Source of the DNA: JAAYEA01 sp012689325
GTDB taxonomy: Bacteria > Chloroflexota > Anaerolineae > JAAYEA01
Direction of reading: 5' to 3'
Assembly: GCA_036841525.1 (NCBI GenBank)
Contig: DAITVZ010000017.1
Span: 8,172-72,171 of the forward strand
DNA: 64,000 bases
Of the stretch, positions 59,664-64,000 are shown piece after piece (position 1 is the stretch's first letter; every line of letters starts with the position of its first letter). A model generated the notes under the pieces. The model was not told the DNA's origin and did not search any database. It saw nothing but the letters and a program-made list of their open reading frames with translations. The translations under genes and the position numbers were made by a program.

Positions 59664-59722
59664 AGTTGGACGCTCCTTCAGACTGTGTTGGCGTCTGAGA
59701 GCTAGCCCGCTCGTGGCTTGCC

Positions 59723-60436
59723 TTACCTGAACACCACCCGCCTGAACGTCTCCAACACCGGGCCCTCGGCCGGGCGGCGCTCCGCCATGCGCTGGCGAAA
59801 CCGCTCCGGGTCGCCGATCTGCGTGCGATGGTTGAGCAGGGCGGCCAGCCTCTGCTCCCAGGCCGCCGTGACGTCCACCTCCAGGTCTGCGTCCGCGCCG
59901 CGGCTGATCCAAATCTCGCTCACCTTGTGCGGCTCCCAGCCCTCGGCCAGCAGCTCGGGAAAGTAGCGGTGGTTGCGCGCCGCCGGAAAGACCGCGTCCA
60001 GCACGAGCAGCCCGGCCATGCGGTGGTCGCGGTGGGAGACGCCCCAGGGCGAATAGAGCCGCTCCGGGTCTTGGGTCAGGATGATATCCGGTTGGAAGCG
60101 CCGGATTTCGCGGACCGTGTCTCGCTGCGCCTCGTAGGTGGGCATCAAAAAGCCGTCGGGATAGCCCAGGAAGGCCACCTGGCCGACGCCCAGGGCCGCG
60201 GCAGCCGCTTTTTGCTCCACCACGCGCGTGGCGGCCAGCTCCTGGTCGGGCAGATCGCGCTCGTCGCTGCCCTTGTCGCCGGCGGTGAGGATCACGTACT
60301 CGACCTGGAGGCCCGCTTGGGTCAGGCGGGCCACTGTCCCGCCCGCAAAGAACTCGGGGTCGTCCGGGTGGGCCACGATGACCATGGCGCGCTGGTATGT
60401 GGCGACGATTGCTTCAAAGGTTGGCTTGCTTTCCAT
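59723..60436 (-). CDS. PIG-L family N-acetylglucosaminyl deacetylase-like protein
   Basis: This 237-residue LmbE-type zinc deacetylase has AHPDDPEFFAGG near 22-33 (His, Asp, Asp for zinc and base) and the third zinc ligand in SHRDHRMAG near 134-142, both conserved. Members deacetylate GlcNAc-linked inositols, thiol cofactors or glycans. GYPDG and TQDPERLYSPWG are also family features. No signal peptide. It precedes the HigA-like gene by 59 bp. Substrate cannot be assigned. Confidence 0.88.
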   Translation of the reverse strand: MESKPTFEAIVATYQRAMVIVAHPDDPEFFAGGTVARLTQAGLQVEYVILTAGDKGSDERDLPDQELAATRVVEQKAAAAALGVGQVAFLGYPDGFLMPTYEAQRDTVREIRRFQPDIILTQDPERLYSPWGVSHRDHRMAGLLVLDAVFPAARNHRYFPELLAEGWEPHKVSEIWISRGADADLEVDVTAAWEQRLAALLNHRTQIGDPERFRQRMAERRPAEGPVLETFRRVVFR

Positions 60437-60474
60437 CTGGTTCTTGCCTCGACAAGTGATTTGGTGCGGACGTT

Positions 60475-60503
60475 TTGCTATTGTACTCGATTCATGCTAG
60501 AAT
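60475..60503 (+). promoter_or_regulatory. Promoter of the RNase P RNA gene
   Basis: TTGCTA (60475-60480), 17-nt spacer, extended -10 TGCTAGAAT (TAGAAT at 60498-60503). Confidence 0.7.
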
Positions 60504-60512
60504 TGAAACGGT

Positions 60513-60930
60513 GATCGAGTGGGCCAGGCGGTCGCGGGCGTAGCTCCTTTGGAGCCCTCGCTCGAGGAAAGTCCGAGCTCCACAGAGCGCGGTGCTGGAT
60601 AACATCCAGGCGGGGCGACCCGACGGCATAGTGCCACAGAAAACAATGCGCTAAAGGCAACGGGCCAAGGCCCGTTGCCTCAGTAAGCATGAAAAGGTGG
60701 TGTAAGAGACCACCAGCGGGCCAGGTGACTGGTCCGGCTAGGCAAACCCCACCGGGAGCAAGACCAAATAGGAGGGTGCGGGGGCCTGGTTCGCCAGGTT
60801 CCCAGGGGGCGGCTCGTCCTCTGCCCTCGGGTTGGTTGCTGGAGACGGCGGGTAACCGTCGCCCTAGATAGATGATCGCCGCCCGGGCGCGAGCCCGGGA
60901 ACAGAACTCGGCTTATCGGCCCACTCGAAC
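60513..60930 (+). ncRNA. rnpB: RNase P RNA (bacterial type A)
   Basis: Catalytic RNA that matures tRNA 5' ends. P1 is CGAGTGGGCC (60516-60525) pairing with GGCCCACTCG (60918-60927). The universally conserved GAGGAAAGTCCGAGCTCC is near 60563-60582, with the matching ACAGAACTCGGCTTA close to the 3' end. TAGATAGATGATCGCC and the GGGTAAGGGT-like J11/12 region (CCACAGAAAACA) are also visible. The length, about 415 nt, suits type A. Confidence 0.95.
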
Positions 60931-60942
60931 ACTGCCAACGAT

Positions 60943-60980
60943 CACAGCGCCAGGGGAACATCCCCTGGCGCTGTGTGTTT
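60943..60980 (+). terminator. Terminator after rnpB
   Basis: CACAGCGCCAGGGGA (60943-60957) and TCCCCTGGCGCTGTG (60961-60975) form a perfect 15-bp stem with a 3-nt loop, then TGTTTCC. Confidence 0.85.
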
Positions 60981-61007
60981 CCTCAACCCATAGCCCGCGC
61001 GGCGAGC

Positions 61008-62264
61008 TTAGGCCCAGCCCCTCATGCGGACCGCCTCGGCGACCCGCTGCACCGAGATCAGGTAAGCGCCGACGCGGTTGTTGACGTGGTGGCGTTGCGC
61101 CATCTCGTGCACGGCGTCATAGGCGGTGGTCATCTTGGCCTCCAGCCGCTGCCCCACCTCCTCGGGCGTCCAGTAATAGGCCGAGGCGTTCTGCACCATC
61201 TCGAAATACGACACCACGACGCCGCCGGCGTTGCAGAGGAAATCCGGCAGGACGTACACGCCCTTATCGAAGAGGATCGCGTCGGCCTCGGGCGTGGTGG
61301 GGCCATTGGCGAGCTCGGCTACGATCTTGGCCTTCACTTGATCGGCGTTGGCCTTGGTGATCACGCCCTCCAGCGCCGCCGGGACCAGCACGTCCACGTC
61401 CAGCGTGAGCAGCTCCTCGTTGGTGATGTTGTCGGCCCCCGGGAAATCGCGCACGCTGCCCGTGGCGGCCTTGTGCGCCGAGACGGCGGCATAGTCCAGG
61501 CCCCGCGCCGAATAGATGCCACCCTTGGAGTCGCTGACCGCCAGGACTCGGGTCTCGCATTCGCCGCTGGCGATGCGGTGGGCGTGCTGTCCCGCGTTGC
61601 CATATCCCTGGATCGCCATGGTCTTGCCGCAGAGCGCGGTGCCCAGCTGCTTGGCCGCCTCACGCAAGACGATGATCCCGCCGCGGGCGGTGGATTCGAA
61701 GCGACCTTGGGAGCCGCCCATGATCAGGGGCTTGCCGGTGATCACGCCCGGCGCGTGATGCCGCACCATGTTCTCGTACTCGTCCAGCATCCAGGCCATG
61801 ATCTGCGGCGTGGTATAGACGTCGGGCGCGGGGACGTCGATCTCCGGCCCCACAAAGCCGCCGATGGCCCGGATGTAGCCCCGGCTGAGCCGCTCCAGCT
61901 CGCTGGGAGAGAGTTCCTTCGGGTTGCAGACCACCCCGCCTTTGCCGCCGCCGAGCGGGATGTCCACCACGGCGGTCTTCCAGGTCATCCAGGCTGCCAA
62001 GGCGCGCACGGTGTCCACCGTCTCGGCGGAATGAAAGCGGATGCCGCCCTTCGCCGGCCCGCGGGCCGTGTTGTACTGCACGCGATAGCCCCGATAGATG
62101 CGCATCGAGCCATCGTCCATCCGCAAGGGGATGGTGACGTGCATCTCGCGCATCGGCTCGCGCAGAAAGGTGTGAAGCGAGGGATCAAGCTGCAAGATCG
62201 CGGCGGCTTGGTCCAACTGCTCCTGGGCCATGGCGAAGGGGTTAGGTCTTTGGCTTTCCAACAT
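61008..62264 (-). CDS. gdhA: Glutamate dehydrogenase
   Basis: This 418-residue hexameric enzyme interconverts glutamate and 2-oxoglutarate with NAD(P). Substrate site KGGIRFHSAETVDTVRALA, catalytic PLGGGKGGVVCNP and APDVYTTPQIMAWM are intact. The cofactor fold is IQGYGNAGQHAHRIA, a G-x-G-x2-G variant. NEELLTLDVDVLVPAALEG and NAGGVVVSYFEMVQN complete the family pattern. Size fits the smaller GDH-I class. The ATG at 62264 has GGAGG 6 nt upstream. It is 63 nt downstream of serS on the same strand; coenzyme preference was not deduced. Confidence 0.95.
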   Translation of the reverse strand: MLESQRPNPFAMAQEQLDQAAAILQLDPSLHTFLREPMREMHVTIPLRMDDGSMRIYRGYRVQYNTARGPAKGGIRFHSAETVDTVRALAAWMTWKTAVVDIPLGGGKGGVVCNPKELSPSELERLSRGYIRAIGGFVGPEIDVPAPDVYTTPQIMAWMLDEYENMVRHHAPGVITGKPLIMGGSQGRFESTARGGIIVLREAAKQLGTALCGKTMAIQGYGNAGQHAHRIASGECETRVLAVSDSKGGIYSARGLDYAAVSAHKAATGSVRDFPGADNITNEELLTLDVDVLVPAALEGVITKANADQVKAKIVAELANGPTTPEADAILFDKGVYVLPDFLCNAGGVVVSYFEMVQNASAYYWTPEEVGQRLEAKMTTAYDAVHEMAQRHHVNNRVGAYLISVQRVAEAVRMRGWA

Positions 62265-62327
62265 CTGGTTCCTCCAAGCTGTGCAGAATGGGTGGGCAAC
62301 GAACAACCATCGTTAGGCTCGCAGCTC

Positions 62328-63596
62328 CTAACGGATAACCTCGATTCCGCCCATGTAGGGGCGCAGCACCTCGGGCACGACGATGCTGCCATCGGCCTGT
62401 TGATAGTTTTCCATCACCGCGATCATGGTGCGCGGCAGGGCCAGGCCCGAGCCGTTCAACGTGTGCACGAATTGCGGGCGCGCGCCCTCCTCCGGGCGAT
62501 AGCGGATGTTGGCGCGGCGGGCCTGAAAGTCCCTGAAGTTGCTGCACGAGCTGACCTCGAGCCACTCGCCGCAGCCCGGCGCCCAGACCTCCACGTCGTA
62601 TTTCACCGCGGCGGTAAAGCTCAAATCGCCGGTACACATCTGCACCACGCGATAGGGGAGCCCCAGCCCGCGGCAGACGTCCTCGGCGTTGTCCAGCAGC
62701 TTGGCCAGCTCGTCCATCGACGTCTCGGGCGCGACCAGCTTGACCATCTCGACCTTGTCGAACTGGTGGCCGCGCTTCATGCCGCGGGTGTCCTTGCCCG
62801 CCGACATCTTTTCCCGGCGGAAGCAGGCGCTGTAGGCGACATAATTCACTGGCAGCGTCCCCGGCTCCAGGATCTCGCCGCTATGCAGGTTGGTGACGGG
62901 CACCTCGGCCGTGGGGATGAACCAATAGTCCTCCTCGGCGTCACGGTAGAGGTTGTCGCCGAACTTGGGGAGCTGGCCCGTGCCCACCAGGCAATCGCGC
63001 CGCACCATAAAGGGCACGTACACCTCGCGGTAGCCGTGCCTGTTGATGTGCAGGTCGAGCATCCAGGTGATGAGGGCCCGTTGCAGCCGCGCCGCCGCGC
63101 CGCTGAGGATGTAGAACCGCGTGCCCGAGAGCTTGACGCCCCGCTCGAAATCGAGGATGCCCAGGCTGGGCCCCAGCTCCCAATGGGGCAGGGGCTCAAA
63201 GTCGAACTTGGGCAGATCGCCCACGGTGCGGGTGATTATGTTCTCCGTGTCGTCCTTGCCCACCGGCACGCTGGGATCGGGCAGGTTGGGGACCTCCAGC
63301 AGCGCCGCTTGCAGGCGCTCCTCGGCCTGGCCCAGCTCGACCTCCAGGGCGCCGATGCGGTCGCCCACCTGGCGCATCTCGTCGATGAGCGCCTGGCGCT
63401 GCTGGGGATCCTTCATCCGGCTGATCTGCTTGGAAACGGCATTGCGCTGCGCCCGCAGCGCCTCCACCTCTTGCAGGGCGGCCCGTCGCTGCTCGTCCAG
63501 CGCCAGGATCTCGTCGATCGGCGCCGCGGCGTTCAGCTTGACCAACTCGACCTTGATCTCGGCCGCATGTTCGCGAATATACGCCAGATCCAACAT
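62328..63596 (-). CDS. serS: Seryl-tRNA synthetase
   Basis: This 422-residue class II synthetase has an N-terminal antiparallel coiled-coil arm (about 25-105) that grips the long variable arm of tRNA-Ser. The catalytic core includes HWELGPSLGILDFERGVKLSG in two parts, motif 2 FRREKMSAGKDTRGMKRGHQF, EVSSCSNFRDFQARR, and motif 3 LNGSGLALPRTMIAVMENYQ. ATG 63596 with AAAGGAGG upstream. It is preceded by a serine T-box leader with its own promoter. gdhA follows after 63 nt and may be co-transcribed. Confidence 0.97.
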   Translation of the reverse strand: MLDLAYIREHAAEIKVELVKLNAAAPIDEILALDEQRRAALQEVEALRAQRNAVSKQISRMKDPQQRQALIDEMRQVGDRIGALEVELGQAEERLQAALLEVPNLPDPSVPVGKDDTENIITRTVGDLPKFDFEPLPHWELGPSLGILDFERGVKLSGTRFYILSGAAARLQRALITWMLDLHINRHGYREVYVPFMVRRDCLVGTGQLPKFGDNLYRDAEEDYWFIPTAEVPVTNLHSGEILEPGTLPVNYVAYSACFRREKMSAGKDTRGMKRGHQFDKVEMVKLVAPETSMDELAKLLDNAEDVCRGLGLPYRVVQMCTGDLSFTAAVKYDVEVWAPGCGEWLEVSSCSNFRDFQARRANIRYRPEEGARPQFVHTLNGSGLALPRTMIAVMENYQQADGSIVVPEVLRPYMGGIEVIR

Positions 63597-63611
63597 GGGA
63601 TGCCTCCTTTG

Positions 63612-63864
63612 GGAAATAAAAAGCCCCCCGTCCAACCAAGGACGAGGGGAGCCTCGTGGTGCCACCTTTATTCGTCGCCAGCCGCGCTGGCAACCTCTGC
63701 GCTCGATAACGGGAGCGACCGGCTCAACTTGTGGTGATCGCTACCCTGCGATTCCTTTTTCGCTGGCGACTCGGGAGTGGATTTCGGCCGACTCGGTTAT
63801 CGCCTCCCAGCGCTGGCGACTCTCTGGAAACCGGGTGATCCGCCTACTTGTCTCCGTCAACGTT
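63612..63864 (-). promoter_or_regulatory. T-box leader of serS (specifier UCC)
   Basis: On the minus strand Stem I contains AGTA on the 5' side and GAA-A-TCC-A on the 3' side; TCC (63781-63779) is a serine codon. A hairpin with the CGTTATC loop and GCAGAGG follows, then Stem III (TTGCCAGC/GCTGGCGA), the T-box AAAGGTGGCACCACG and a terminator of CCCCTCGTCC/GGACGGGGGG with a T-run. TGGC pairs with GCCA, matching the G73 discriminator of tRNA-Ser. Uncharged tRNA-Ser should therefore favour read-through into serS. Confidence 0.93.
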
Positions 63865-63870
63865 TGATTT

Positions 63871-63899
63871 ATTCTACCACGTTTGCGGGAGCGCGTCAA
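63871..63899 (-). promoter_or_regulatory. Promoter of serS
   Basis: Minus strand TTGACG (63899-63894), 17-nt spacer, TAGAAT (63876-63871). Confidence 0.75.
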
Positions 63900-63910
63900 A
63901 TTCGTCGGGA

Positions 63911-63944
63911 AAAATAAAAGGAGCCTCGATAGGAGGCTCCTTTT
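63911..63944 (-). terminator. Terminator after tRNA-Asn
   Basis: AAAAGGAGCCTC (63916-63927) and GAGGCTCCTTTT (63933-63944) pair around GATAG. On minus it is followed by TTTTATTTTT, so it ends the tRNA-Asn transcript. Confidence 0.85.
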
Positions 63945-63946
63945 GC

Positions 63947-64000
63947 TGGCTCCTCGGGCTGGATTCGAACCAACAACCAACCGGTTAACAGCCGGTCGCT
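63947..64000 (-). tRNA. tRNA-Asn(GTT), 5' part beyond the window
   Basis: The visible 3' part has the anticodon stem ACCGG/CCGGT with loop CTGTTAA (anticodon GTT), T-arm GTTGG/CCAGC with TTCGAAT, discriminator G and an encoded CCA. Confidence 0.9.

Noticed and set aside
59664..59722. A HigB toxin remnant upstream of the HigA-like gene
   Set aside because: Only 59 bp are available and none of the frames gives HigB-like sequence.

Overview
The window is GC-rich bacterial DNA from a draft assembly; one scaffold gap of 100 Ns lies at 31397-31496. The best guess is a member of the Chloroflexota (Anaerolineae/Caldilineae-like). This is an inference from three things: GC content; T-box leaders together with a Firmicutes-like clpC-radA-yacL-cysS-rlmB gene order; and large Tat-type solute-binding lipoproteins whose N-terminal linkers are Val/Glu/Lys repeats. 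No rRNA, phage, transposase or CRISPR array was found.

Layout. 1-34.9 kb is mostly housekeeping. A minus-strand PDO-type oxidoreductase / endonuclease IV / cupin operon comes first, then lon with a consensus promoter and two membrane proteins. A heparinase II/III-like protein and a membrane protein-pth-mfd group are on the minus strand. They are followed by a nitroreductase, a lipid kinase, comEC, an oligogalacturonate-lyase-like propeller with a GNAT enzyme, and an MBL-flavodoxin-membrane protein operon. At 21.1-25.4 kb one consensus promoter drives tRNA-Ala(CGC), a T-box leader, a methyltransferase and leuS. A second tRNA gene, tRNA-Ala(GGC), lies inside Stem III of the T-box. ridA, an S1-domain protein, clpC, radA, yacL, cysS and rlmB follow.

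34.9-59.2 kb is a carbohydrate-use island made of two converging transcription units that share a terminator near 41.76 kb. The plus unit has a solute-binding lipoprotein, two DppB/DppC-type permeases, a TIM-barrel sugar isomerase/epimerase and a Gfo/Idh/MocA dehydrogenase. The minus unit is about 17 kb. It starts from a consensus promoter with DeoR-like T-rich repeats at its start point. It encodes an unclassified 820-residue putative glycosidase, a 1012-residue GH106-like glycosidase, a DeoR regulator fused to a sugar-binding domain, a QueG-like Fe-S protein, a U32-like protein, a second ABC importer without ATPase, a sulfatase with a C-x-P-x-R site, a small membrane protein and an arabinose/fucose-isomerase-like enzyme. 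Together they suggest uptake and breakdown of a sulfated deoxy-sugar or pentose-containing glycan (inference).

59.2-64 kb holds a HigA-like antitoxin without a visible toxin, a PIG-L deacetylase, the RNase P RNA gene, glutamate dehydrogenase, serS with its own T-box leader (specifier UCC, acceptor-pairing UGGC), and a tRNA-Asn cut by the window end.

The most unusual feature is the tRNA-Ala nested in the leucine-type T-box leader. The serS T-box in the same window serves as an internal reference for where each T-box element should lie.
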